From: Lampris incognitus
Lineage: Eukaryota > Chordata > Actinopteri > Lampriformes > Lampridae
DNA length: 64,000 nt
Reading direction: 5' to 3'
Assembly (NCBI RefSeq): GCF_029633865.1
Contig: NC_079222.1
Span: 31,058,936 to 31,122,935, forward strand
Shown: one piece after another, positions 36,545 to 48,031 of the stretch
How positions within the stretch are numbered: the stretch's first letter is position 1
Layout: each line of letters starts with the position of its first letter
Translations under genes and position numbers: made by a program
Notes under the pieces: generated by a model
The model's input: only the letters and a program-made list of their open reading frames with translations
Told to the model about the DNA's origin: nothing
The model's database searches: none

Positions 36545-37194
36545 CTGTAGCGAGAAGATCAGAAACAGAGAAGAGCAAAAATGAATATTATCAGCAGAAT
36601 AAGAGGCGTCTACGTGTGACAGTCATCTGGAATTTATCAAGGACAAAGTACCAGCTCTGGCAGGAGCTATTAGTCCTGTTTATTTAACATTTAGTTTTCA
36701 GACAACGTAGCTTTAAGTGCTGTTGTAGGCTGTAAAAGAAAGTTTGTTGTTGGAAATACCTTGGTGTTAAATGCATTCTGTGGCATCCTTATAGTCACCT
36801 ATCGTATATCAAGTTTGGGGCTGGAAGGTGACCATAGATAAAAGTACTGATTTCATCCAATGTTTCTCATCTACTTGAGTAGGTTTTATGTAAATCAGAC
36901 TTGCAATGCACCAGTATAACCAGATCAACTGGTTTTGAATTTGTCATGGCTATAGAAAGTATATATACTTATGCCACTCCAGTCTCTGTGTGTGTGTATA
37001 TACATAATAGACAATACACTTAATCAAGAATAAATGTTTACAGGGAAAAAATTGAGACTTAAAATGAAATCTGACACATCAGTTTGCAAATAGATTAGCA
37101 CATACTTGGGCAGCCTTGTGGTATCCACTAGACTAGTATGTAGTTCAAGAGAGTTGCAAGGTGGTAACATCATATGTCATCATGGTCTCCACTT
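36545..37194. other. stretch without recognised features
   Basis: AT-rich, no repeat or exon recognised. On the minus strand it lies just upstream of the candidate exon acceptor. Confidence 0.4.
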
Positions 37195-38455
37195 CCACTG
37201 TTAGCCCGATGATGTCCAGCTCTACATCTCCACTAAAGTCATCACCACTACAACTTACTGCAGTCTGACCAACTGCCTCAGAGGAAGAAGAAAAAAATCA
37301 TGGCTGAAAGCCAACTTCCTCAAACTAAATTGTGATAAATCTGACATGATCCTCATCGGTCCCAAATCCCTTACCAAAACCACTCACAACTTCTGCCTTA
37401 CCATCAATAACTCCACTGTCTCCCTCCCCACACGTCCGTAACCTTGGAATCATTTTCGACAGCAACCTCTGCTTTGAACACCACGTCAATCAAAACACCA
37501 GAAGTGCCTTTTTTCCACCTAAAAAGCATAGCCCGTCTCCATCCATCACTGTCGTCTTCTGATGAAAACTTGAGCCAATTGTCTACTGCAACAGCATTCT
37601 CTACGGCTCATCAACCAAAGCCCAGTACTTCCAGAAAAAAACTCGGTAACACTTTAGTATGGGGAACATAAAGTAACTTAGTTACTAGTGAATTAGTAAT
37701 GATCAAGATGTCACTTTAGTATGGGGAACATATTCTAAGTAACAAAAACTTAATTTACAGTAATTTAACACTATTAACACTTGTAGTTTTGTGTTTTGTT
37801 ATGTAAGAACAGACCATATTCATTATGTGTTAGTAAGGGAGAATAACTCTTCTTGTGGTACTACCACCTTATAAAGGCCATACTAAGCAAAGCATATTGA
37901 GCTGGTACTACCAATAAGCAATAATTCTGAGGTTATAGAGTGAAAACTCATAGTTAATGGCTTACTGGTTGTATAATAAGGCCATGCAGAATAAGGCATT
38001 AATGAGTATGTAATAATGACCAATTAAGAGCCAATATGTTGCTAATTTGCATGCTAATAAGCACCTAATTAATGGTGACTACGTTCCCCATACTAAAGTG
38101 TTACCAAAAACTCTGCTGCCCGTCTGCTTATCCACTTCCGCTCCTGTGACCATATCACCCCTGTCCACCAGAACTTCCACTGGTTCCCTGTCCCACAACG
38201 GATCCAATTCACAGTCCTTTTCCTCACTCACTAAGCCCTCCATTATCAAGTCCCCTCCTACTTCACTGACCTGCTCCACTACCATACTGCTTTCCACAGC
38301 CTTCGCTCCTCTGATGCCAACCTCCTGTCTCCACTACACAGGACCACCAGATGGGGGTGACAGAGCCTTCTCCATAGCTGCCCCCTCCCTCTGGAACCCC
38401 CTCCCCAAACACATCAGAGACTGCACCGATATGTCCGCGTTCACTCTATTAATTA
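37195..38455 (+). mobile_element. CR1/L2-type LINE, RT C-terminal remnant
   Basis: The plus strand reads DDVQLYISTKV at about 37,210, then LKANFLKLNCDKSDMILIGP, AFSTAHQPK-type and FHLKSIARLHPSLSSSDE pieces in shifted frames. After a MITE it continues DHITPVHQNFHW, FPVPQRIQFTVLF, GDRAFSIAAPSLWNPLPKHI. These are the thumb/C-terminal motifs of non-LTR retrotransposon reverse transcriptases of the CR1/L2/Rex group. There are multiple frameshifts. It is interrupted by a MITE (37,645-38,105) and cut on the right by a Penelope-like element. Confidence 0.75.
37645..38105. mobile_element. MITE with 8-bp target duplication
   Basis: Terminal inverted repeats GGTAACACTTTAGTATGGGG at both ends, flanked by AAAAACTC at 37,637-37,644 and 38,106-38,113. 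The 8-bp duplication suggests hAT or a similar superfamily. An extra internal copy of CACTTTAGTATGGGGAACAT lies at 37,711-37,730. It is inserted in the LINE remnant. Confidence 0.88.
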
Positions 38456-39554
38456 AATCACAGAAAGTCGAATTAGTTCATCTGGACACAATGATTATTG
38501 AGAGAAACGTTTCATCACTCATCTAAGTCACCTCTTCAGTCTCAACTGAGTGCAAGTACCCCACCCTTATAAACAATACAGTGGCATAACGACCGAAACC
38601 AACAACCAGTTTCATGTGCAAATTGCCATGGCCATTAACTAGAGTTTCAATGGCCATGTGTACTATTCACAGAGGATTTGGGTATGGTTGCAATCACACC
38701 ATTATAAGATGGCGACAGATGTACTCTTAGCCCCCCTGGTTCAGGGGTGGTTGTTTCCACTTCACATAAATGAGCTCTTTGCCTCCCCGTTCAAACCAGT
38801 GTTCCTCCCTATCAAGGATGTGCACGTCCTCATCCTCGAAAGAGTGGTCACTGGTCTGTAGATGGTGTAGACTGCGGAGTCCTGGCCTGTCCCGTTAGCT
38901 CTTCTGTGTTGTGCCATCCTCTTGGTCAGTGTCTGCTTGGTTTCCCCGATGTACAATTCGCGGCAATCCTCCTGGCACTTAACCGCGTACACTACATTGC
39001 TCTGTTTGTGCCGGGGGACCCGATCCTTTGGGTGGACACATTTCTGGCGCAGCGTGTTTTGGGGTTTCAAAGCAATGAGACGCGGTGTTTGGAAAACACG
39101 TGTCTCAACTTTTCCGAAACTCCCGCCACATATGGAATCACCACTGGTTTATGCTTAGACAGCTGTTGCCTTTCTATTTTCTTTGATTGGCTGGTGCACT
39201 GTTTGGGCATCTTCCTGGCTTTGACAATGCTCAGTTAGATTAACCACACTTAACCAGGGTCTGCTTAATGTGAGATTCCTCCCCGGTGGGGATGTTGTCA
39301 GCTCAGTGGTACAGCATCCTGATGACTCATAGTTTGTGCTCCAGTGGATGATGAGAGTCAAACCCTAAGCACTGATGAGTATGTGTTGGTTTATGGTAAA
39401 CAACAATCACAATGTCCCACATCTGATTACAACTTCAGTCTAAGAAGGCTAACCTGGCATTTTTCACATCCTCCCTGGTGAACTTGACGTGGTTGTCCAC
39501 AGTTAATGTGGTCGGTGAAATATGGTACGTCTTGAGATTTAATTTTAACCCAGG

Positions 39555-41560
39555 TGTCGTCAAGTCAATTTTATTTGTATAGCCCAAAATCACAAATTAG
39601 AATTTGCCTCAAGGGGCTTTACAGCAACACAACATCCTGTCCTTAGACCCTCGTATCGGATATGGAACAACTCCCTAAAAAAAACCTTTAACAGGGAGAA
39701 AAAATAGGAAGAAACCTCAGGGAGAGCAAAAGAGGAGGGATCTCTCTCCCAAGACGGACAACATGCAATGGATGCTGTGTTTACGCAATTTACATAATAC
39801 AACATTGAAAGAGGATAACAGAATTATAAAACATATGAAGAATATGATGAGGAGGATGCCAAGCAGTGTCCAGATGCCACCAGAACAGCCCAGGACGCAA
39901 GCCACGTGACCAGAATCACCATGTAAAAAAAAAAAGAAAAGTCACACATTTTAGTGAGAGAAGGATATAACATTAAAACAAGAAAACAAAATTATATGGA
40001 TTTATAAGCTATATAAAAATAAAATGTGATAAGGGATGCCAAGCACTGTCCAGGTGGCAACCACAATCGCCATGAAGACCTGGGAGGAGGACAGACTGCA
40101 CTTGCATACAAGGCAGACTCACATCACGCCATTCACACACAGAAGAAGAGAAAGGAGAAGACATCATTCAGAGAGAAAAAATATGTGACAGCAGAGAACA
40201 GGTTGCAATAGCCAATAATCTATACACTATATTCTCGTCGGCAGAAGAGTGCTTGGTAAATTAATTGAGACAGAAACCGACCCGCTATGCAGTACAGTTT
40301 GTTAAGCACTCAACTTAAAGGCAATTAATTGTAGGCGAAGGCAAAAATATGAGTTTTAAGTTTGTATTTAAAGGACTCAACAGACTCTGGTTGTGTGATG
40401 GCAGCAGGCAGGTTATTCCACAAGAACAGGGCCCGATAGGAAAAGGCCCTGCCACCAGCTGACTCCTTTTTAACTTTGGGTACACACAGGAGCCCTGTAT
40501 TTTGAGAGCAGAAAGCTCGAGATGCAATGTACGGTTTAAGGAGTTCAAACAGGTAAGATGGGCAAACCCATTTAGGATTTTATAAGTCAGCAGAAGCACC
40601 TGAAGTCTGATCTATCATGGATAGGAAGCCAATGAAGGGAGGCAAGAATTGGTCTAATATAGTCAAATTTCTAGTTAGGATTCTAGCTGCAGCATTCTGA
40701 ACCATCGAAGACTTTTAGTTCTAGCGTGTGGCAGACCTGAAAACAGAACATTATAGTAATCAAGTCTGGGTGGAACAAATGCATGTATTAGAGTCTGCAT
40801 CAGCCGTGGACAGGAAAGACCGGATTTTAGCTATGTTATGAAAAAAGGCAGTCTTGGTGATTTCTTTAATGTGCTTATCAAAGGAAAGGCTGGGATCAAA
40901 CGTAACACTAAGATTTCTGGCTGCCACACTTTGTGAACTCACAGAATTGTCAATCATTATCATTACTTGAGCAAATTGGTGTCTATGTCTAGCAGGGCCA
41001 ATGATCTGCATCTCGGTTTTATCCGAATTTAAAAGCAGAAAGTTTAGTGACATTCAATTTTTCACAGCAGCCAAGCAAGCCTCTAAATGTATCATTTCAG
41101 TATGACCATCAGCCTTTATAGGCACACACAGCTGAGTATCATCAGCATAGCAATGAACATTTATTCCATAACTGCGTATAATTTGGCCAAGAGGTGAAAT
41201 GTAAAGAGAGAAAAGTAGAGGGCCAAGAACTGAGCCCTGAGGCACACCATATTTAACGTCAGAGTATTTTGATGTAATATTACTTTAGTAGACACAATGT
41301 GTTCTCCCAGATGAGTAGGACTTAAGCCGAGAGAGCTAAGCCAGAGACACAAAAACTACAATTTAATCTGTCTAATAGTATACAGTGATCAATGGTGTCA
41401 AAGCCTGCACTGAGGTGCAGTAGTAGAAGCACAGAAATGGTTAATAAAAGATCATTCACATTCTGGTCAGAGCAGTTTCAGTGGAGTGACAGGCCCTGAA
41501 AGCTGATTGAAAAGGTTCATATAGATGGTTTTCTTCTATATGGGTAGAAAGTTGTTGATG
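39555..41560 (-). mobile_element. LINE (CR1/L2/Rex-like), 5'-truncated
   Basis: The minus strand reads [18 protein letters not shown] and [13 protein letters not shown] (catalytic YADD) around 41,100-41,245, then NSDKTEMQIIGPARHRHQ, VAARNLSVTFDPSLSFDKHI and TAFFHNIAKIR at 40,780-41,050, then LLLTYKILNGFAHL at 40,315-40,599. The plus-strand 3' end ATTTTATTTGTATAGCCC (39,569 on) with GGGGCTTTACAGCAACAC is the common fish LINE terminus. Frames are broken between these blocks. Confidence 0.8.
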
Positions 41561-41929
41561 CACAACTCTCTATAGTACTACCACAAATCTAAACCAATGG
41601 CTAGGTGGTGTCCCTGGATAGGACACCAGGGCCCTCTTTTCCACGTCCTCCATACACAAGCTGGTCACTATAGGTGAAACTGGGGAACACACACACCCAT
41701 GAGTCCAAGAGTACATCTGTTGCCATCTTAAAATTCTGTGATTGCAAGCACTCTCAAATCCTTTGCAAATAGTACACATTGCCATTGAAACTCTAGTTAA
41801 TGGTCACGGCAATTTGCATATGAAACCGATCATTGTTTTTGGTTTATAATGGTGGGGATACCTGCAGTCAATTGAGACTGAAGAGGTCAGTTAGATGAGC
41901 GATGAAACGTTTCTCTCAATAAACAGTGT

Positions 41930-42063
41930 CATGTCAAGTCAAGTCAATTTTATTTGTACAGCCCAACATCACAAATTACAAATTTGCTTCAGGGGGCTTT
42001 ACAGCAACATGATATCTTGCCCTTAGACCCTTGCATCGGATAAAGAACAACTCCCTAAAAAAA
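41930..42063 (-). mobile_element. LINE 3'-end fragment
   Basis: A second copy of the LINE terminus (AATTTTATTTGTACAGCCC, GGGGGCTTTACAGCAACAT, GAACAACTCCCTAAAAAAA) inserted in the right arm of the Penelope-like element. A 40-bp piece also occurs at 63,531-63,568. Confidence 0.75.
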
Positions 42064-42539
42064 GTTGTGTCCAAATGAACTGATTCCACTTTGTGATTTT
42101 CCTACCTGGATTACTGAGCAGGCATAAAGACCCCATTAATCAAAAAAACACCTGTTCAGAATTGCTTTAATGTGTGATTAAGGCTGTGTTTTATGCTTTT
42201 AGCTGTTGATTTTATGTGTTTTGTTTTACATATGTAAAACGTCTTTGAGTATTTTGAAAAGCACTGTACAAATATTATTTGTAAATAAATACAACAAATA
42301 AATTATATATAATTATATGTAATACTGTACAAGTATCATTATTATTACACTGAACAACACGTTTTTATCAAACGTTTTGCTTCCTGAAAACAAATTAGAT
42401 TATGATAGACAATGTCAAACTGAACACAAAAATAATTTCCGATTTGCTGTATCACGTAGGAATTTGGAGAAACATTAAAATAACTTATTTAATTTAACAA
42501 GTTTAATCACATAATGATGCTGACACACTGTGTTAGTTC

Positions 42540-43300
42540 AACTGAGCTTAAAATGTTTTGCAGCTGGTTTTCGTTTGTACTCAGCATCTGGTGCCTTTCG
42601 TGTCAGTGTCCAACAATAGTCGGCCAGCATTGATGGATTCCAGTTGCCCTGAGACCTCTTTTCCATGGCCGCAATGTCCTGGTGAAACCTTTCACCATGT
42701 CCGCCACTGACTGCACGAAGCTCAGCAGGGAAGAAGTCCAAGTGTGAATGCAGAAAATGAATTTTCAAGGACATGTTGCACTTCATGGTTTTGTGTGCTT
42801 CAAGCATGTTGTCAAGCAGCTCGATGTAGTTTGGCGCTCTGTAGTTGCCAAGAAAATTCTAAACAACACCCTTAAATGCCTTCCATGCTATTTTCTCCGG
42901 CCCTGCTAGCAGATCTTCATCTGTCCTTGATGACCTGTCTGATTTGCGGACCAACGAAAATGCTTTCCTTAATCTTGGCATCAGTTGTTCTTGGAAACAT
43001 CGGTCTCAAATAGCAAAATCCATCGCCTTCTTTGTTCATTGCTTTCACAAAATGTTTCATCAATCCGAGTTTTATATGAAGAGGAGGCAGAAATATTTTT
43101 GTTGGGTTGACAAGTGGTTTATGCGCCACACTTTTCTGTCCTGGAATGAAATGCTGGTGGCAGAGGTCACACATTTTATGGGGCACGATTTCAATGACAA
43201 AACCAACACGCTGTGCATGTCACTTGCTATTCTATGATATAGCCCCTCAGACCAAACTGTCTCTTCCATTTATGACTGACACCATAAACATTTCTGCTGT
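42540..43300 (-). pseudogene. remnant of a widespread transposon-like protein, unclassified
   Basis: Two minus-strand blocks belong to one protein family. 43,186-42,917 reads VAHKPLVNPTKIFLPPLHIK and LGLMKHFVKAMNKEGDGF, then DAKIKESIFVGPQIRQV. 42,807-42,538 reads NMSLKIHFLHSHLDFFPAEL, GERFHQDIAAMEKRSQG, MLADYCWTLTRKAPDAEYKR. I recall this family from multi-copy uncharacterised proteins of arthropods, cnidarians and fish, but know no assigned transposon class or function. The conserved H..L..HLDFFP and GERFHQD motifs could form a metal-binding catalytic site (inference). The blocks are separated by a frameshift and stops, so the copy is broken. Confidence 0.6.
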
Positions 43301-44232
43301 GGTGCATCTGTACTACATAGCCCTCGTTGTTTTAACCTCTGCAGTTGCAGTTTGACTGTCCACTTTTTGAACAGCCTTTTTAACAAAAGTGTTCTCAGTG
43401 GCACGGGGCCCAGACCCAGTGTGCAGGACCAGTCCTGTGAGGCTTAAGGTTTATTCTATATGCAGATGAACTTGCATATTAACCCTTTGATGCAAACATA
43501 GGAAAAAAGAGATCTTGGGGTAGTCCAAGCCCACATTTCAGTGATCAAGCTTGTGCTGATCCTTCATTGAAAACACATTTCTTTTGGTTCCTAGTAGCGG
43601 CTTTCCATTTTCTTATCTGGTGCTTGTGTATGGGACGTTTGTCATTTGGGTGTATGCACAGTAATATATGCTAATGCAGGATCCTTTGGAATGTTATACC
43701 CTACAACCATATAAGTATATAAAATGTATTCTTTATATCCTTTTAAAATACCAAGTCTACTGCAGTTCATGAAGACAGATGTACTCTGTGACAGTGAAAT
43801 GTTCAGCTCATTTCCAGCTATAATTTGGGGCAAGGAGCTGGTTTTATTTGTGCCTGCAATGTAAAATAAATCTCTCTTAACTGAAAAAAGAGATTCATAG
43901 CAATGGCGAGAGACGGGTAGGGTGACAGGAAATGGAAGTAATATATATGTTGATGACAGCTCTGTTTGAAATGATGGTGGAAAACCAAAGGGATTGGGAA
44001 CATGAGTCGGTGCACAAGGCAGAATCTTTGCAAGTCTCTCCTAAATTCCTCCTTTCTAAAGACACATAAATCAGGGGTTGAACGATTAAGGAGACACACT
44101 GAGGTGACAGGCAAAGTCTTGGCTGAGATTCGACCTTTGTGCATGACTCGGTGAATGAGGGTTCAATGTCCATGTGTGACAGTCCAGGTATGGGATCAGG
44201 TAGAAGGTAAATCTAAGGCTGAGTTCGTAGTT
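43301..44232. other. stretch without recognised features
   Basis: AT-rich sequence between the transposon-like remnant and a SINE-A. No exon or repeat was recognised. Confidence 0.4.
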
Positions 44233-44244
44233 AAGTCTGAACCA

Positions 44245-44585
44245 TTCCATTCTATTATCCAAGCCACTTATCCTAATCAGGGTCGTGTGATGCTGGAGCC
44301 TATCCCTGCAGTCATTGGGCGGCTGGCGGGGAGACACTCCGGACAGGCCGCCCGTCCATCACAGGGCCGACACATTCACACCTAGGGACAATTTAGTATG
44401 GCCGATTCACCTGACCTACGTGTCTTTGGACTGTGGGAGGAAACTGCAGACACAGGGAGAACATGCTAACTGCATACAGAAGGTGACCCGGGACGACCCC
44501 CAAGGTCAGACAACCCCAGGGCTCGAACCCAGGACCTTCTTGCTGTGAGGCAACAGCACTGACCACTGGGCCACCGTGCCGCCCC
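44245..44585 (-). repeat. SINE-A
   Basis: Minus-strand copy flanked by AAGTCTGAACCA (44,233-44,244) and AAGTCCGAACCA (44,586-44,597), one mismatch. A short stretch of the body (GGGTTTCCTCCGGGTGCTCC equivalent) is deleted. Confidence 0.9.
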
Positions 44586-44763
44586 AAGTCCGAACCAGTT
44601 ATTTGTGATTATACTCATTCATAGCTTTACATTACAGCAACTAAAAAAAATGCAAGACAGAAGAACGCTGCTGCATCTAGAACCCCTACCTGTCTATACT
44701 AGGCCAGGGCCTTCAAATCAGATATACACCAGGCAGTGTTTAGCTTTTACAGGTGATGAAACT

Positions 44764-44825
44764 TTATTTTTTTTTCCACATTGTGTGATTATTCCTACAC
44801 ATCCTTCACACAGCTCATATTTATT
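44764..44825 (-). promoter_or_regulatory. strbp: strbp poly(A) signals
   Basis: Reverse-strand AATAAA occurs at 44,820-44,825 and 44,764-44,769, about 335 and 390 nt after the TAG at 45,160. Either would end a compact 3' UTR for the form using the 45.2-kb exon. Position-based inference. Confidence 0.5.
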
Positions 44826-45159
44826 TTTACAGAGAATGTGTGTTTGCCAAAAACTTCAAGGCCTCATCACTTCCTAAGGAGGAACAGACATGACAGCAAA
44901 AAACTGAAACTGAGGCTCAAAAAAACGAGGTAACAATTCACAGTAGAAATCCTCAAAAGTTTTTTTTTGTCTGACGAAATTGAACCTGCAGTATTTTTCA
45001 TATTTTTTTTGGAAACAGTAAGAAAAACAACAGAAAAAAGCAAATAAACATTTTTACAAATCTTCAATTTCTTAATCCCCTCCCTTTCTTTCAACGTTAA
45101 AGAAGTAATCCCTTCTAGAGACAAGATGCTAGGTGCGTTTGGTATGCGTGTCTCCTGTG

Positions 45160-45236
45160 CTAATGAAATTTGAAGTGGTTGATGAGGTAGGCAGGCACTT
45201 GCACGACAGGCAACACAAACGCTTTCTTGGGGAAAC
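45160..45236 (-). CDS. strbp: strbp, last exon (proximal form)
   Basis: After a CTCCCCTCTAG acceptor, the carried-over G plus this 77-nt exon read GFPKKAFVLPVVQVPAYLIN, HFKFH and TAG (45,160-45,162). Length and pattern (GLPKR-type start, hydrophobic VLLPV-type core, aromatic and His-rich end) agree with the C-terminus of mammalian STRBP as I recall it. No other plausible exon overlaps. A short 3' UTR with AATAAA at 44,820 follows. Confidence 0.88.
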
Positions 45237-45539
45237 CTAGAGGGGAGACATGAGAAGAGCACAGCTCTGCGTGAGGCAATACATAACCAAGTACTTCTAC
45301 TACACGATACACGAAACTACCAGCTTATCCAACCTCCACAGGGTGACTCTGCTTGTGAAAGAGCAGTAAGGACTGAGTGCATGTGAGTGACAGCCTCGCC
45401 AAGACGCAGAAGGTGTAAGGTGAAGGGAAAGACAGGAAAGTTGATGTCGGATTAGTATTTATATTTTCCTAAACTCTTTCAAATTATGTTCGAGTTTTAT
45501 AATTGTTATTATCTGTATTGCTCTATGAATGTTACTTTT

Positions 45540-45890
45540 TTTTTTTCACCCCCTTCTCCCAATTGTACTTGCCCAATTGCTCCACCCCCTCTGCCGACCC
45601 GGGGAGGGCTGCACACTACCACATGCCTCCTCCCATACATGTGGAGTCGCCAGCCGCTTCTTTTCACCTGACAGTGAGGAGTTTCACCAGGGGGACGTAG
45701 CGCGTGGGAGGATCATGCTAGTTCCCCCTCCCCCCCTGAACAGGTGCCCCCGACCGACCAGAGGAGGCGCTAGTGCAGCGACTAGGACACGTACCCACAT
45801 CCGGCTTCCCACCCGCAGACACGTCCAATTGTGTCTGTAGGGACGCGCGACCAAGCCGGAGGATTCGAACTGCCGATCCCCGTGTTATAA
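45540..45890 (-). repeat. SINE-B, internally deleted
   Basis: Minus-strand copy lacking part of the tail-proximal body (ATTGCTCCACCCCCTCTGCC joins directly) and part of the head. It is followed by a T run and an 18-bp C run at 45,907-45,924. Confidence 0.85.
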
Positions 45891-45924
45891 TGTTTTATTT
45901 ATTTACCCCCCCCCCCCCCCCCCC

Positions 45925-46774
45925 GGTGTTGTATCCTTCAACATTCTGGAGTGGCTTCACTAAATGCCGTGTGCCCTTCTATCTAGAAGTCCCAAAGCAC
46001 GACAAACTAGACAGGAAATGAGATATAACCGTCAAATCAACTAAAACAGTGTACACGCCACACCTGACGCGTTTAACGCCCTCTCCTTTTGCCATCTCAA
46101 ACACCAGCCGAGCCAAAGGCAACATCTGGATTTGACCTCTGAACCTGTGTTGGGATACTACCTCTGTGCTGCCTGCATGTCCCTAGAAGATGAGGTTTAA
46201 CACAGACATGGAAAACAACTGCAGCTAACATCACACTCATACTCGAGTATCAACTGAACCCTCTCCCAGAGGGAATTGAGGAGCATCCCTGGAGTACAGA
46301 CTCAAACCAGACCTTCTTCATTTTCCATTCGATATAAACTTAATTGTATTTTTATCTACTTATTTCAATTTGAATTCAGCTTCCTGCCATATGTGGGAGA
46401 GGGCTGAAGCTGCTTGATTCTCTATAGTTACTCACTGTGGCAGGACGTGCTGAGAACAGAAACGCAGGGTGCAGGTATGTTTTTGCGTCAGTGTTTTTAG
46501 AGTTAACGTCGTAAACTATCAAAACATATTTGGCTGTAAACCCGTTCAAAATATACATGTTGGCACAACTTTCCTCCAGGTATGTAAATGAGCTGTAGCA
46601 TCGTTCATTATGAATACAGCGTCCCAACCAGCGGTTAGGCAGGAGTGCCATATTTACTTATGTCTCCCAATTGTTGGAAGAGAGCCAGCACAAGGACTCA
46701 GGGGACTAACGGTGCAACACCGGGTCATAAATTCAAGTTTCAAAATGTGGCTCAAGGGCCTACTATCATGTCTG
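45925..46774 (-). other. strbp intron segment
   Basis: No exon, RNA gene or classified repeat was recognised between the C run and the hAT element. Confidence 0.4.
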
Positions 46775-46782
46775 TTTCAGGA

Positions 46783-47903
46783 TAGGGCTGTGCGATATGA
46801 CGATACATACCGTGTGACGATAGAAATCGTCTATCGTTTCATAGTAAGCCCTATCATTTATTTCGTTGTGTCACAAATCACACTCTTTACGGCAATATTT
46901 TTCATCATTTGGACGACCCCTTCCACTCTTTGCACAGCACGGACGCAGGCAGGAAGTGTGCATGAAGGCAATACAAACATGGAGGGCAGTGAACGTAACA
47001 CAGTACGGGGAAATTCCGAACACAAGGACTCCGACCAGCCAGGACAAAACCAGGAGCTTGTACCTAAAGGGGGGCTGCTGCTATCGTATGGACGGGGTTT
47101 GGGTATGAAGAGTCTGACACGGACCAGAAAACCATCCATTATCTGAATGGCTTATGCTGCTCTCAGGGTCGCGGGAGACTATCCCAGCAGTCACTGGGCG
47201 GCAGGCAGGGAGACATCCTGGACAGGCTGCCAGGCCATCATACAGGGCCGATGCACACATTCATACCTAAGGGCAATTTAGTACGGCCGATTCACCTGAC
47301 CTACATGTCTTTGGACTGTGGGAGGAAACCGGAGGCCCCGAGGAAACCCACGCAGACAACATGCAAACTCCACACAGAGGACGACCCGGGATGACCCACC
47401 AAGGTTGGACTACCCCAGGGCTCGAACCCAGGACCTTCTTGCTGTGAGGCGACTGCCCTAACCGCTGCGCCACCGTGCCGCCCCAGAAAACTGTACTTTG
47501 CAAAATATGCCACATGCCGGTCCCCACAACAGACTCCGACACCACTAGTCTCGTTTACCACCGACGCAAGAATCATGTCAAACAGTACGGAGAGAGTGTA
47601 CAGACGAGAGCCGCAAAGGCACAGCCGAGTTCTCAAAACACACCCCAGACATGAATATTTCATATTTTGTTACATGTTTTATTGAGAATTTGCGCAAAGG
47701 TTCTTAATAAAAGGAGAAAAATAATCAAATATGAGTATCTTTTGTCGAGTAAAAAATTCAAAATGTAATAAGAAAGAGGCCTTTCCACGTGGTCAGTTTA
47801 TCTAAACTATTTATTCATTGTATTTACAGAAAATGTGCTATATCGTGATATGAAGGACCTACTGTATCATGATATGAGATTTTGGTCATATCGCACAGCT
47901 CTA
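46783..47903 (+). mobile_element. hAT transposon remnant with BED finger
   Basis: Terminal inverted repeats TAGGGCTGTGCGATATGAC and TAGAGCTGTGCGATATGAC (18 of 19 match) are flanked by an 8-bp duplication with one mismatch (TTTCAGGA at 46,775-46,782, TTTTAGGA at 47,904-47,911), the hAT signature. The plus strand encodes an N-terminal piece from about 46,979 and a BED-type zinc finger TVLCKICHMPVP...HRRKNH at 47,485-47,575. The frame continues across the inserted SINE-A once the SINE and one duplication copy are ignored. The catalytic domain is deleted. It lies antisense in a strbp intron. Confidence 0.88.
47133..47482 (-). repeat. SINE-A nested in the hAT element
   Basis: Full-length minus-strand copy flanked by an exact 9-bp duplication CCAGAAAAC (47,124-47,132 and 47,483-47,491), splitting the BED-finger reading frame. 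Confidence 0.92.
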
Positions 47904-47930
47904 TTTTAGGATATTGAATATATTACTGTT

Positions 47931-48031
47931 CTACCAATTATGTAGTAGTAGTAGTACTGGCATAATTGGTAGAACAGTCTACTACTACTACTACTACTGT
48001 AGTAGTAGACTGTTCTACCAATTATGCCAGT
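47931..48031. repeat. triple inverted unit with (TAG)n/(CTA)n arms
   Basis: The unit ACTGTTCTACCAATTATG occurs at 47,935-47,952 forward, 47,960-47,977 reversed (CATAATTGGTAGAACAGT), and 48,009-48,026 forward again. TAG or CTA trinucleotide runs separate the units. Confidence 0.85.

Larger units (their letters stand above)
38463..42120 (-). mobile_element. Penelope-like element, split by a LINE
   Basis: The left part (38,463-39,360) starts with the TTAGTTCATCTGGACACAATG terminus. Its minus strand (38,762-39,140) encodes a GIY-YIG domain: RVPRHKQSNVVYAVKCQEDC, RELYIGETKQTLTKRMAQHR, SAVYTIYRP. The right part (41,565-42,120) is the inverted terminus, ending with GTCCAAATGAACTGATTCC. Between them lie a minus-strand LINE and a further LINE 3' fragment. 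The reverse transcriptase domain is absent, so the element is dead. The GIY-YIG core keeps the expected YAVKC...LYIGET...RM.QHR order. Confidence 0.75.
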
